Origin: Bacillota bacterium
Lineage (GTDB): Bacteria; Bacillota; Clostridia; Tissierellales; Peptoniphilaceae
Assembly (NCBI GenBank): GCA_023442775.1
Contig: JAEZXH010000018.1
Coordinates: forward strand, 366,156 to 430,155
Length of the DNA: 64,000 nucleotides
Reading direction: 5' to 3'
This document shows, in pieces, positions 1-8,644 of the stretch. The notes below the pieces were generated by a model. The model was not told where the DNA came from. It saw only the letters and a program-made list of their open reading frames with translations, and made no database searches. Numbering within the stretch: the stretch's first letter is position 1; the number at the start of each line of letters is the position of its first letter. The translations under genes were made by a program, and so were the position numbers.

Positions 1-275
1 AAGTTCGGTGCGGCGGGAAGGGGTTGAGAATTCTTCAGGGGCTCAGAAGTTTCGTAGTAGACGAATTGACCGATTTGACGCTCTTCGTCTCTGCCGTCTC
101 TCCAGTGCCATCCGCGGGTCTTGGGATAATAGTTCTCCAGGCCCTTGAGAAGTTCGTCGATGTCGATTTTCTCACCGGGAACGAGGGACTTCATCCCGTT
201 CATGCGCTTCGCTTCTTCTTCAGGCGTAAGCTCCATGACGCGGTAGTCGTCTTTAATGGTTTTCCACTTGCCCAT
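1..275 (-). CDS. oraE: D-ornithine 4,5-aminomutase large subunit OraE (N-terminal part, runs off the window)
   Basis: Only the first 91 or so residues are present; the gene continues beyond base 1. The visible start (MGKWKTIKDDYRV) is followed by a YPKTRGWHWRDG stretch and a FVYYETSEPL-NSQPLP stretch that match what I remember of the N-terminus of clostridial OraE. OraE is the adenosylcobalamin- and PLP-binding subunit that converts D-ornithine to 2,4-diaminopentanoate together with OraS. Its ATG overlaps the oraS stop codon (TAATG), so the two are translationally coupled. The cobalamin and PLP motifs lie outside the window and could not be checked. Confidence 0.85.
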   Translation of the reverse strand, partial: MGKWKTIKDDYRVMELTPEEEAKRMNGMKSLVPGEKIDIDELLKGLENYYPKTRGWHWRDGRDEERQIGQFVYYETSEPLKNSQPLPAAPN

Positions 276-640
276 TAGTTCGCACCTCCCTTGAATACTT
301 CAACGGCTTGATCCCAGAGTTCGCCGTTGACAAGTTTCAATCCAGCTTCGCGAATCGAGAGATTGTTGTCCTTTGCCATGCGATAGACGATGTGTCCTGC
401 GCCGTGGCCAATAAGGCCGCGGTCGATGGCACCTTCCACGATGCTCATGGTCTCCACGCTGGAGAATCCCATGCGAAGGAGGACGGAGCGTTCGATGGAG
501 GGCGTGGTGTTCTTACGAGCGAGGTCGATAAGAGGATCGACGACTTGCTCGCACAGTTCCCAGAAACGCACTTCGAGTTGTTCTTCAGTCAGGTCGGCCA
601 AATGCTTGCGGCGTTCCTGAAAATCATCTTTTCTTTCCAT
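275..640 (-). CDS. oraS: D-ornithine 4,5-aminomutase small subunit OraS
   Basis: A 121-residue protein, the same length as I recall for the Clostridium sticklandii OraS. It begins MERKDDFQERR and contains the conserved SVLLRMGFSS, GAIDRGLIGHGAGHIVYRMA and REAGLKLVNG segments. OraS is the small partner of OraE in the B12/PLP aminomutase of oxidative ornithine fermentation. A purine-rich Shine-Dalgarno (AGGGGG) lies about ten bases before the ATG. The gene sits 36 bases after ortB and overlaps oraE by one base, giving the order ortA-ortB-oraS-oraE known from ornithine-fermenting clostridia. Confidence 0.92.
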   Translation of the reverse strand: MERKDDFQERRKHLADLTEEQLEVRFWELCEQVVDPLIDLARKNTTPSIERSVLLRMGFSSVETMSIVEGAIDRGLIGHGAGHIVYRMAKDNNLSIREAGLKLVNGELWDQAVEVFKGGAN

Positions 641-676
641 ATCGTATTACCCCCTATTGGTTACGAAAGGACGATC

Positions 677-2098
677 TTACTTTTCGTAGTCGATGCCGAG
701 TTCTTCGAGAGCTGCCACGACGAATTCAACGGTGTCGTTGACTTCTTCTGCGAGGAATTCTTGGTCTTTCTTGGAGACGCAAGTGACGTTGTGGTTCTTC
801 ACAGCGTTCTTGATGGCAGATTTTCTCGTCTTCTTCACATCGAGTTCGTTGACGCGGATGAAAGAGGGATCCTTCGGGAGAATGATGTTTTCTCCGGGGA
901 CTTCGTCCTTGGGATCGCCAATGCGCACGTCAATGCCGTTTTGCTTTGCAAAGGTCAACTGAGGATAGTGGTGCTTCCCTGCGCCGGTGTACTCGGTTTC
1001 TTGAGCCACGACGATGGCGTCTTGAGGAAGTTCTTGGGCAATCTTGAAGGCCACGGCAAGAGAGGTGTTCCCAGCGGGGCCGCGCTCCATCCCCTCGAGC
1101 TGAGCAAGGGCTTCGGTGATGTAGAAGACGCTTCCTTGGCTCACGGTGAGGTAGCGGTCAATGTAGCGCAAGGGGCGCGCTGCACTGCGGGGCACGTCGG
1201 AGCGATCGGGATAGGTGGAGAAGGGAATCCCAAATCCTGTGTGACCCGTGGTGAAGGATTTGCGGTTGAACTGGGTGTCACTTGCCATGTGAAGACCGGA
1301 GAGGTCCACACTTGCGGCGACGATTTGGACATCATCAGCACCTGCGCGACGAAGACCGCGGGCGGTCCCGGTCAAGTTTCCGCCACCTGCATTGGTTGCG
1401 ACGACGACTTCGGGGAACTTGCCGTACTTTTCCTTACACTCGGTGGCAATCTCGTAGCCGAGGGTTTCCACGCCGGCGATGGCCAGAGGAGAGTAGAGGG
1501 ATGCGTTGAAGAATCCAGTCTCTTCGAGGAGGACGAGGTTGTAGTAGAAGAGTTCGGGACCGACGGTGAGCTGAGCAACTTCAGCGCCGAGGCTCTCACA
1601 AGCACGTGCCTTCTCGATGATTTCAGGTTGTCCAACTTCGCGAGAGTCGTAGCACTCTTGGACGACAATGGCCTTCAAGCCTCTCATGCAAGCTTGGGAG
1701 GCGACGGCTGCCCCATAGTTTCCGCTGGTGGCGGCGATGACGCCCTTGTATCCCTTTTCCTTTGCATAGGCGACACTCGTTGCGGCGCGACGTGCCTTGA
1801 AGGATCCGGAGACGTTGCAAGCCTCGTCCTTGACGAAGATGCGCGCGCCCTTTCCTTCGGGAGCGACCTTACGTGCAAGGGCAGTTAAGTTTCTGAGCTC
1901 GAGAAGAGGGGTATTGCCCACGCCGTAGTCGAGTTGGAGCTTGTGGACTTCTTCAAAGCTGTAGGGGACGGCATTCATCAGGCCTTCATAATCAAAGGCG
2001 ATGGAACCGGATTCGAATTCTTCAAAGTTAAAGCCGAGGGCTTCCTTCATGATCTCGCCATTGCGAGCCATGACGGCATCATAACTGAGATCTCTCAT
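677..2098 (-). CDS. ortB: 2-amino-4-oxopentanoate thiolase beta subunit OrtB
   Basis: A 473-residue fold-type II PLP enzyme. The protein shows the Schiff-base segment VSGSFKARRA (Lys101 is the likely PLP lysine), a GNTPLLEL entrance motif near residue 60 and ATSGNYGAAVASQA near residue 125, as in threonine synthase relatives. With OrtA it cleaves 2-amino-4-oxopentanoate with CoA to acetyl-CoA and alanine, the energy-yielding end of the ornithine pathway. The start is firm: the ATG overlaps the ortA stop by one base (TAATG). The acetyl-CoA could feed the acetate kinase encoded at 10.5 kb, though pta is not in the window. Confidence 0.92.
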   Translation of the reverse strand: MRDLSYDAVMARNGEIMKEALGFNFEEFESGSIAFDYEGLMNAVPYSFEEVHKLQLDYGVGNTPLLELRNLTALARKVAPEGKGARIFVKDEACNVSGSFKARRAATSVAYAKEKGYKGVIAATSGNYGAAVASQACMRGLKAIVVQECYDSREVGQPEIIEKARACESLGAEVAQLTVGPELFYYNLVLLEETGFFNASLYSPLAIAGVETLGYEIATECKEKYGKFPEVVVATNAGGGNLTGTARGLRRAGADDVQIVAASVDLSGLHMASDTQFNRKSFTTGHTGFGIPFSTYPDRSDVPRSAARPLRYIDRYLTVSQGSVFYITEALAQLEGMERGPAGNTSLAVAFKIAQELPQDAIVVAQETEYTGAGKHHYPQLTFAKQNGIDVRIGDPKDEVPGENIILPKDPSFIRVNELDVKKTRKSAIKNAVKNHNVTCVSKKDQEFLAEEVNDTVEFVVAALEELGIDYEK

Positions 2099-2406
2099 TA
2101 CCGTTCACCTTCTTCCTGAATCATTTCCCGTGCTTGACGCCCGATGTAGAGGAGCTCTGGGACACATTCCCCAAAGTTATGCTTCCAGAAGGGATTGACT
2201 TCAATAAGTTTTCCCTTGACCTTGCGGCCGATGTAGGTTTCAACTTCCACTTCGTCGCCAAAGTTTGCCTCTTCGTTCAAGAGGAATCCCTTGTTCCAGA
2301 GTTGGAGGTCGCACTTAGCCGTGTCTTCGGGAACAGAACCCGCGCGTTGCCCCGCAGGAAGGATGATGGAGTGAATTCTCACCCAATCGCCTTTCTTAGC
2401 ATCCAT
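2098..2406 (-). CDS. ortA: 2-amino-4-oxopentanoate thiolase alpha subunit OrtA
   Basis: A 102-residue protein, the usual OrtA length, starting MDAKKGDWVRIHSIIL and containing RAGSVPEDTAKCDLQLWNKGFL and a C-terminal FGECVPELLYIGRQAREM segment. It is the small subunit of the OrtAB thiolase. A strong Shine-Dalgarno (AAAGGAG) is placed eight bases before the ATG. It is the first gene of the visible ort/ora operon; the dehydrogenase gene ord, which often precedes it, is absent, because the next gene upstream is ftsY. Expression probably starts in the 150-base leader between the ftsY terminator and this gene. Confidence 0.92.
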   Translation of the reverse strand: MDAKKGDWVRIHSIILPAGQRAGSVPEDTAKCDLQLWNKGFLLNEEANFGDEVEVETYIGRKVKGKLIEVNPFWKHNFGECVPELLYIGRQAREMIQEEGER

Positions 2407-2419
2407 AGTTGTACTCCTT

Positions 2420-2533
2420 TCAGGTAGACGACAATTTTCGATCCGTCGGCAGAAATCGTCTTATTCTCTGCACACATGCAAAGCATATCCTGCTCTTGCA
2501 GTCATCGAAATGCGAAGAGTAAGACGGAGTCAT
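2420..2533 (-). CDS. possible 37-residue leader ORF upstream of ortA
   Basis: A short frame in the ortA leader (MTPSYSSHFDDCKSRICFAC...) whose TGA stop lies at the edge of the ortA Shine-Dalgarno (TGAAAGGAG). It is rich in arginine codons near its end (RIRR, then DRK) and has four cysteines or so. The Shine-Dalgarno in front of it is weak. It could be a regulatory leader peptide coupled to ortA, or simply chance coding in an untranslated leader. I do not recognise a family. Confidence 0.22.
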   Translation of the reverse strand: MTPSYSSHFDDCKSRICFACVQRIRRFLPTDRKLSST

Positions 2534-2562
2534 TCCGGCTTTCTCTATCCTTATTATGCAAC

Positions 2563-2619
2563 AAAAATAGAGGCCTTATCAAGGGGGGACAACCGTTTCA
2601 CGCCCCCCTAAATAAGGCC
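2563..2619 (-). terminator. intrinsic terminator after ftsY
   Basis: Arms GGCCTTAT (2572-2579) and ATAAGGCC (2612-2619) pair perfectly and enclose a second stem of six G:C pairs. On the minus strand the hairpin is followed by CTCTATTTTTG. It separates smc-ftsY from the ornithine operon. Confidence 0.75.
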
Positions 2620-2653
2620 AGAATGCTAAAGGCTCGTTAAAATGTTAAATGGA

Positions 2654-4132
2654 TTAGAACAGCGCCTCCACAAAATCGCGTCCATCAAAGGGCTGGAGGT
2701 CATCGATTCCCTCTCCGATGCCGACGAGCTTAATGGGAATCTTCAGCTCTCGTTGGAGGGCGATGACAACGCCACCCTTCGCAGTTCCATCGAGTTTTGT
2801 TAAAACAATTCCCGTAATCTGCGCCGCTTCGGTGAAGGTCTTCGCTTGAATCATGGCATTTTGTCCCGTGGTCGCATCGAGGACGAGAAGAGTCTCTCTC
2901 GTCGCCTCGCCGTACTCCCGGTCGATGATCCGATTGATCTTCTCCAACTCTTGCATGAGGTTTTTCTTGTTGTGCAAGCGTCCGGCGGTGTCGCAGATGA
3001 GAACGTCGGCCCCTCTGGCCTTTGCCGCCTGAATCCCGTCGTAGACCACTGCCGTTGGGTCTGCTCCCTCGGAGTGGGCGATGACGTCAACCCCTGCGCG
3101 CTGCCCCCAGGTCTTCAGCTGGTCAATAGCAGCTGCCCGGAAAGTATCCGCCGCGGCGACGAGGACAGTCTTTCCCTCTCTCTGGAGTCGGTGACTGAGT
3201 TTTCCGATGGTGGTCGTTTTCCCAACTCCATTGACCCCAATGACGAGAATCACTCCAGGGGAGGGCTCGAGGTGAAGACGATAGTCAGGGGCATCTTCCT
3301 CCATGAGGTCGAGGATGACCTTCTTCATCAGAGGTTTCACCTCTTGGGGATCGCGGACTTTTTCCCTGGTGATGGCCTCTTCCAAGGACTCCACAATCTC
3401 CATGGTGGTAGCGACGCCGATGTCTGAAGTCACGAGAACTTCTTCAAGGTCTTCCATCATCTCGTCGTCAATCTTCACGTAGACCCCGAGAACCTGGTTG
3501 ATCTTGTGTCCCACATCGTCACGGGTCTTGGTGAGGCCGCGCTTCAGGCGCTGGAAGAGACTTGTTTTCTCCTCTGGCTCCTCACTTGGGCCCTCTTCAG
3601 TGGGTGCTTCTTCTGAAGTCTCTTCCTCGTTCTCTTCAAGAATGTCTCCATGAGACAGTTCTTCCTCGGCAGGGGTGTCAACCTTCTCGGGCACATCAAC
3701 TTGAGGCAGCTCTTCTTTGACGACTTCTCCTGCAACGGCAGGCTCTTCTTCTAAAATCGTCTCTTGGAGTTCTTCTTCCGTCACACTCTCGAGAGAATGT
3801 TCAGTCTCGTCTGCACGAGCCTCATCAATCTCTGGGGTTGGCTCTTCTTCCCCTTCAAGAGGTTCTCCTTCTTCCACGACACCATTATCAAAAGAATCCT
3901 CTTCTAGAGCAATCGTCTCTTCCACCACAGGCTCGTGGAGAGGAGCACTGTCTTCAGGGCTTGACAATTCCTCAACCTCTTCGGGAAGTTCTTCTTGTCC
4001 TTGTTGCTGCCATTGTAATGGGTCGACCTCCGTCTCTTCAGAGGGTTCAGATTCAGGGGCCTCTTCCCCAGGCAGCACCGACTCTTCTGCTTCAACTTCT
4101 TTTTTCAGCTTTCGCTTTAGCCATTCAAACAT
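2654..4132 (-). CDS. ftsY: signal recognition particle receptor FtsY
   Basis: A 492-residue SRP GTPase that docks ribosome-SRP complexes at the membrane. Residues 1-190 are a long acidic, Glu-rich region after a basic amphipathic start ([11 protein letters not shown]). The NG domain follows: the helical N domain begins near [10 protein letters not shown] (about 192), the P-loop [10 protein letters not shown] is at 299-308, then [18 protein letters not shown] and [10 protein letters not shown]. It overlaps the end of smc by eight bases, the common smc-ftsY pairing, and is followed by a terminator. The acidic region is longer than in Bacillus FtsY (about 330 residues in total) and resembles the acidic A domain of enterobacterial FtsY. 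Confidence 0.97.
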   Translation of the reverse strand: MFEWLKRKLKKEVEAEESVLPGEEAPESEPSEETEVDPLQWQQQGQEELPEEVEELSSPEDSAPLHEPVVEETIALEEDSFDNGVVEEGEPLEGEEEPTPEIDEARADETEHSLESVTEEELQETILEEEPAVAGEVVKEELPQVDVPEKVDTPAEEELSHGDILEENEEETSEEAPTEEGPSEEPEEKTSLFQRLKRGLTKTRDDVGHKINQVLGVYVKIDDEMMEDLEEVLVTSDIGVATTMEIVESLEEAITREKVRDPQEVKPLMKKVILDLMEEDAPDYRLHLEPSPGVILVIGVNGVGKTTTIGKLSHRLQREGKTVLVAAADTFRAAAIDQLKTWGQRAGVDVIAHSEGADPTAVVYDGIQAAKARGADVLICDTAGRLHNKKNLMQELEKINRIIDREYGEATRETLLVLDATTGQNAMIQAKTFTEAAQITGIVLTKLDGTAKGGVVIALQRELKIPIKLVGIGEGIDDLQPFDGRDFVEALF

Positions 4133-7100
4133 TGGCGGGCTCCTCCTTATAGTCTTCCATACTCAAGGGTATGATCTTACTCACTCCCATGTCCTCCATG
4201 GTCACACCATAGAGGATATCGGCAATGCGCATCGTAGGTTTGCGGTGGGTGATGAGGATGAACTGCATGTCGTCAAGACTCCGTAAAAAATCGGCGTAGC
4301 GCGAGATGTTTGCATCGTCAAGCGCCGCATCAATCTCATCGAGAATACAGAATGGTGCCGGTCGATGCTCCAAGAGGGCGAAGAGAAGAGCCACCGCAGT
4401 AAGGGCCCTCTCGCCCCCGGAGAGAAGGGAGAGGGATTGTAATTTTTTCCCAGGAGGCTGGCAGATAATCTCCACCCCAGCTTCCAAGATATCTGCCCCT
4501 TCGAGAGAAATCGTCGCACGACCTCCTCGGAAGAGGATTTGGAAGATGCGATCGAAGTTTTCGGAAATCTCTCGAAAAGCGGCGCGAAAGAGTTTTCGCA
4601 TCTCTTCGTCAAGATTCTTTAGGATTTCTCCTAAGGAGTCTCTTCCCTCTTGGAGATCCTTCATTTGCCCTTGATAGAGTTGAAGTCGCTGGGCCACCTC
4701 TTGGTATTCCTCGCGGACCTCGGGGTTGATGCCCCCCATCTGCGTCAGTTCGCGACGAAGTTTTTCAAGACGCGTCTTCTTCTTCGTGACCTCTTCTTCG
4801 TAGAGGATTTCCCCCTCTCCCTCCAGGTCTTCTCCGTAGCGTTCAAAGTAGGTGTCGGAAATCCTCGACTGTTCAGCGCTTAATCGCTCGGCGTCATAGG
4901 CCAAATCCTTGTCTGCCAGTTCGTGGGTTGTACACGCTTTTTCCAGATCGTGAAGCGTTCGACGCTTCTCTTCACAGAGGATTCCCTGCTTTTTTAACTC
5001 TTGCTCTCTCTTCTGATAGTCCTCTAGAAGTCCCGTGTACTGGAGCTTGAGTCCTCGAATCTTCTCCTCTTTCTCCGCCCGTTCTTCTCCTTCGACGAGG
5101 TGCTCTTCGTTAAGGATGGTGCGACGATCGTGGAGGTTTTCGAGTTCACAATCAATCCGACTCACTTCTTCACGTCCAAAGCTCAATCGTGCGTCAAGGC
5201 TCGACAGTCGCTCTTTCACGGTGGCAAGAAGAATCTTTTCCTCAGAGAGCATGCGACGAGTCTTGGACAACTCCTCTTCTTTCTCTCCCATCCTTTTCTC
5301 CCACTCGTGGAGGGCGTCTTGATGAGTACCTAGTTCCTCCCGCAGGGCCTGGACCCTATCTTGGTCCTTCTCCCCTTCTGGATGATTTCGCTTTGATTCT
5401 TCATCGAGGCGTAGGAGCTCTTCTTGGTACCGCGAGATGTGATCTTTTCCTTTTTCCAAAGACTCTTTAATTGCCACTTCACGAAACTCGAGGCGCTTGA
5501 GATTCTCTTCGAGAGACTCTTTCTCCTCTCGATTCTTCCCGAATTCCTCAAGAAGGCCATTCTTTTTTCCAAGAAGATCTTCTCGTTTTTCACGAGCCTC
5601 TTGGGATTTGCTCTTGAGTTCTTCGAGACGACGACACTCTTCTTCATAACGAGCTCGTCGGTTGAGGAGCTCCCGTTGCCCCTGATAGAGACTTCCTCCG
5701 CTAATCGAGCCGTTGGATTGGAAAATATCTCCCTCTAGGGTGATGATGCGACGAACCTTGGACTTTCGCGCCAATGCCTGGGCCGTATCATAATCCTTGG
5801 CGAGAAGCGTATCTCCAAGGAGACCTTCAAAAATCGGGAGGAGGGAATTCTCGGTCTCAATGTAGGAAGAGAGGTATCCCATGGATTCTGCTGGTGGCGT
5901 GGGATGAGACCGGTGGGCGTATTTTCTCGTGTAGGTGGAGATGGGAAGAAAGGTCAACCGTCCAAGGCGTCGATCTTTTAAGAGACGAATCATCGCCTTG
6001 GCATCTCTTTCTTCTTCAATAACCACGTTTTGAACACTTCCTCCGAGGCCGACACTCATCGCCATCTCCACCTGTTTTTCCATGGAGAAAAGATCGGCGA
6101 CGACGCCTCGAATTTGACCTTGAAAAAGATGCTCTCTTCGGGTCAGCTGGAGGAAGGAGCGGACACTCTTGTGAAATCCATCGAGTTGCTCCAAGTGCCC
6201 AGCGGCGAAGGTCTTTTGACGCTCGGCACTACGCACCTCAACCTCAAGGGCCTGAATCTCCTCCCCCATCTTTTGAAGTGCAGCTTCAAGGGCTTGAATT
6301 TCTTGGGAAAGACTCGCTAAAGTTTTTTGTCTCGAGGAAATCTTCTCTTCAAGTGCCTGGCGCTCTGTCCTAAGGGTCTTGTGGTTGGCCTCGGATTCTT
6401 GCTGTTGTTGTTCCAGCTGGGCGAGGACCTCTTCGAGTTGGTCACGTCTGTGGGTTCTCTCTCTATCGAGGGCTTCTCCCACGTGAAGCCTTCTCTCAAT
6501 GGCTTCGAGGCTCTCCTGAAGTTCCCGGGTGGAGATAAGTTCTTGAGAATGGTGAGATTTTATCTTTTCGAATTCTGATTCTATGGCCTTGACCTCGTCT
6601 TCGAGACGACTCACTTTCAGGCCCTGTTCTAAAGACCTCTCCTCTGCCTCTCCCCGTTTTTTCTCCACCTCTTTCTGTTCATCGAGGAGATCTCTTCTTC
6701 GCCTTTTCAATTCCTCTTCGCTAAGAGTGAGCTCCTCCTCTGTTCGCTCCCTGTGACGACCTCGTTCTTCGAGGATGGCAAGTTCTGCCCTCTCCTGACT
6801 CAACTGTATCTGGGCACGATCCACCTCTTGACGAAGACCATGGAGTTCCTCCTCCAAGTGGCGAAGAGCCTCTTCCTCTCCGAGAACCTCCTCTTCAAGT
6901 TTTTTGTAGGTGGTGCGCTGCTCTGCGAGGGATTCTCTTCTCTGGGCGATGGTCTTCTTAAGATTTGAGAGCTTCTCTTCGATGCCACGAATCTGGTGGA
7001 GGGAGAGGGCTTCATCGAGGCTCTTTGCCTCCCTTTGCGTGACCTCAAATTTTTCCATGCGCTTGACTTCGCGGGCAAGACTTCTCTCTTGCCGTAGGAT

Positions 7101-7691
7101 TTCACCTAGAATGTCCTCGATGCGCTGGACATTTTCCTCCGTCGTCTTCAGCTTTCGGAGAGTCTCTTCCTTGCGCTGCCGAAATCTCGCAATCCCCGCC
7201 GCTTCTTCGAAGATGCTCCGCCTCTGATCCGGCTTGGAACTTAAGATGGACTCGATCTTTCCCTGTCCAATCATGCTGTAGCCATCGCGTCCAATTCCGG
7301 TATCGAGGAAGAGTTCCTTGATGTCTTTGAGACGACAAGACTTGCCGTTAATCTGAAATTCACTCTCTCCGCTGCGATACATCCGCCTTGAAATCTTGAC
7401 TTCGTCGTATTCCAGGGGGAGCCATTTGGTGGCGTTGTCAAAGGTGAGACTCACGTGGGCAAATCCGAGGGGTTTGCGGTCCTTCGTCCCCGTGAAAATC
7501 ACATCCTCCATCTTCTGCCCACGAAGAGTCTTGGCACTTTGTTCCCCGAGGGCCCAAAGCATAGCATCTGAGATGTTGCTCTTTCCACTTCCATTGGGAC
7601 CCACAATGGCGGCAACAGGTTCGTCGAAGCGAAGGACTGTGCGCTCAGCGAAGGATTTGAACCCTTGAAGTTCTATGGCCTTTAGAAACAT
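4125..7691 (-). CDS. smc: chromosome segregation ATPase Smc
   Basis: An 1188-residue SMC protein, full family length, that condenses and segregates the chromosome with ScpA and ScpB. The Walker A motif GPNGSGKS is at residues 31-38, the hinge lies around 515-650 (GQIRGVVADLF...GNNGSISGG-like region), long coiled coils flank it, and the C-terminal head carries the signature LSGGERALTA from about 1090 and the Walker B FCILDEIDAALDD. The Shine-Dalgarno AGGAGG sits directly in the tail of the terminator that follows rnc. ftsY is coupled downstream by an eight-base overlap. Confidence 0.98.
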   Translation of the reverse strand: MFLKAIELQGFKSFAERTVLRFDEPVAAIVGPNGSGKSNISDAMLWALGEQSAKTLRGQKMEDVIFTGTKDRKPLGFAHVSLTFDNATKWLPLEYDEVKISRRMYRSGESEFQINGKSCRLKDIKELFLDTGIGRDGYSMIGQGKIESILSSKPDQRRSIFEEAAGIARFRQRKEETLRKLKTTEENVQRIEDILGEILRQERSLAREVKRMEKFEVTQREAKSLDEALSLHQIRGIEEKLSNLKKTIAQRRESLAEQRTTYKKLEEEVLGEEEALRHLEEELHGLRQEVDRAQIQLSQERAELAILEERGRHRERTEEELTLSEEELKRRRRDLLDEQKEVEKKRGEAEERSLEQGLKVSRLEDEVKAIESEFEKIKSHHSQELISTRELQESLEAIERRLHVGEALDRERTHRRDQLEEVLAQLEQQQQESEANHKTLRTERQALEEKISSRQKTLASLSQEIQALEAALQKMGEEIQALEVEVRSAERQKTFAAGHLEQLDGFHKSVRSFLQLTRREHLFQGQIRGVVADLFSMEKQVEMAMSVGLGGSVQNVVIEEERDAKAMIRLLKDRRLGRLTFLPISTYTRKYAHRSHPTPPAESMGYLSSYIETENSLLPIFEGLLGDTLLAKDYDTAQALARKSKVRRIITLEGDIFQSNGSISGGSLYQGQRELLNRRARYEEECRRLEELKSKSQEAREKREDLLGKKNGLLEEFGKNREEKESLEENLKRLEFREVAIKESLEKGKDHISRYQEELLRLDEESKRNHPEGEKDQDRVQALREELGTHQDALHEWEKRMGEKEEELSKTRRMLSEEKILLATVKERLSSLDARLSFGREEVSRIDCELENLHDRRTILNEEHLVEGEERAEKEEKIRGLKLQYTGLLEDYQKREQELKKQGILCEEKRRTLHDLEKACTTHELADKDLAYDAERLSAEQSRISDTYFERYGEDLEGEGEILYEEEVTKKKTRLEKLRRELTQMGGINPEVREEYQEVAQRLQLYQGQMKDLQEGRDSLGEILKNLDEEMRKLFRAAFREISENFDRIFQILFRGGRATISLEGADILEAGVEIICQPPGKKLQSLSLLSGGERALTAVALLFALLEHRPAPFCILDEIDAALDDANISRYADFLRSLDDMQFILITHRKPTMRIADILYGVTMEDMGVSKIIPLSMEDYKEEPANV

Positions 7692-7708
7692 ACGTCACCT
7701 CCTCTCAG

Positions 7709-7734
7709 AAAAAGGCCCTCATCAGAAGGACCTT
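7709..7734 (-). terminator. terminator-like hairpin between rnc and smc
   Basis: On the minus strand an 8-bp stem (AAGGTCCT with AGGGCCTT, one G-U pair) followed by a T run. The rnc stop codon (7722-7724) lies in the loop, and the smc Shine-Dalgarno begins within about ten bases of the T run, so no promoter fits between them. It probably gives partial termination or RNA processing rather than an operon end. Confidence 0.6.
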
Positions 7735-8417
7735 TCCCAGTGTTTGATCGCGTCTTCTGCGGCCGCGAGTCTCGCCGCTTTTTTCGTCTTCGCCTTGGCC
7801 TTCCCAAGGACATCATTCCCGAGGAGCCATCGTCCCCTCACCCGTCCGTCGGCGAGGTCTTCCGCGTCAAAGACGAGATTTTCTTCCACTTTTTCCCGTT
7901 GCCACCGTTCGTACAGAAGGGACACGGGGTGTTTTTTCTCAGGGGACTTCTCAGAGACTTCCTTCGCCGACTTCTCGAAGTTCCTTGGGCTCTTCCCCTC
8001 TCCAAAGACGAAGATGGCGTCGGTGAGGGACTGGAGGATGTCGTGAGCTCCCTCGAGAAAGAGGGCCCCGAAGAGTGCTTCCACGACGTCGGCCAGGTCT
8101 TGGTCGGAAATGGTGTGATCTGGTGCGACGCGGATGTGTGCCTTTAACTTCATCCTCTTCCCAAACCGCGCAAGGCTTGCGTCGCTGACAAGGTCCGCGC
8201 GGCGCGTCGTTAACTCTCCCGGATCAGCGTCGGGGTAGGTCGCGAACAAGAGGGTACTCATCTTCTCCTCGAGGACCGCATCTCCTAGAAATTCGAGACG
8301 CTCGTAGTCTCCTGCACTAAAGTAATCTCTTTGTGCAAAAGAGCGATGGGTGAGGGCTTGTTCGAGGAGTTTACGATTTCCGAAATGGTGGCCAAGTTGT
8401 TCTTCGAGGGGATGCAT
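7722..8417 (-). CDS. rnc: ribonuclease III
   Basis: A 231-residue double-strand-specific endoribonuclease for rRNA processing. The catalytic signature ERLEFLGDAVLE lies near residue 39-50 and the second acidic cluster DLADVVEALFGALFLEGA near 115-130. A C-terminal double-stranded RNA-binding domain runs from about 160 (PVSLLYERWQRE...) to KTKKAARLAAAEDAI. Its ATG overlaps the acpP stop (TAATG). The order plsX-acpP-rnc-smc-ftsY is classical Firmicutes. A hairpin with a T run covers its stop codon. Confidence 0.96.
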   Translation of the reverse strand: MHPLEEQLGHHFGNRKLLEQALTHRSFAQRDYFSAGDYERLEFLGDAVLEEKMSTLLFATYPDADPGELTTRRADLVSDASLARFGKRMKLKAHIRVAPDHTISDQDLADVVEALFGALFLEGAHDILQSLTDAIFVFGEGKSPRNFEKSAKEVSEKSPEKKHPVSLLYERWQREKVEENLVFDAEDLADGRVRGRWLLGNDVLGKAKAKTKKAARLAAAEDAIKHWERSF

Positions 8418-8644
8418 TATCCGCGCAACTCTTCCACGTAATCGAGGACATCCCCCACAGTCTTCATTCGCGAGAGAACCTCGTCTTCAATCTGGACGTC
8501 GAACTCATCTTCAATGCTCATCACGAGTTCTACGAGCTCAATGGAATCGGCATTGAGATCTTCGACAAAATTCGTATCTGCCTTTAGCTCGCTCTCTTCG
8601 ACGTGAAACTGCTCTGCAATGAGTTGTAGGACTTTCTCTTTCAT
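8417..8644 (-). CDS. acpP: acyl carrier protein
   Basis: A 75-residue acidic protein with the phosphopantetheine attachment motif DSIEL (Ser34) after VEDLNA. It carries growing acyl chains in fatty acid and phospholipid synthesis. The start overlaps the plsX stop by four bases (ATGA), and its stop overlaps the rnc start. Fatty acid genes fabD and fabG, which sit here in Bacillus, are missing from this locus. Confidence 0.96.
   Translation of the reverse strand: MKEKVLQLIAEQFHVEESELKADTNFVEDLNADSIELVELVMSIEDEFDVQIEDEVLSRMKTVGDVLDYVEELRG

Noticed and set aside
308..1888. A 526-codon open frame on the plus strand across oraS and ortB
   Set aside because: It is antisense to well-identified genes with good ribosome sites; the plus-strand translation has no recognisable domain and arises from the GC bias of the opposite frame.
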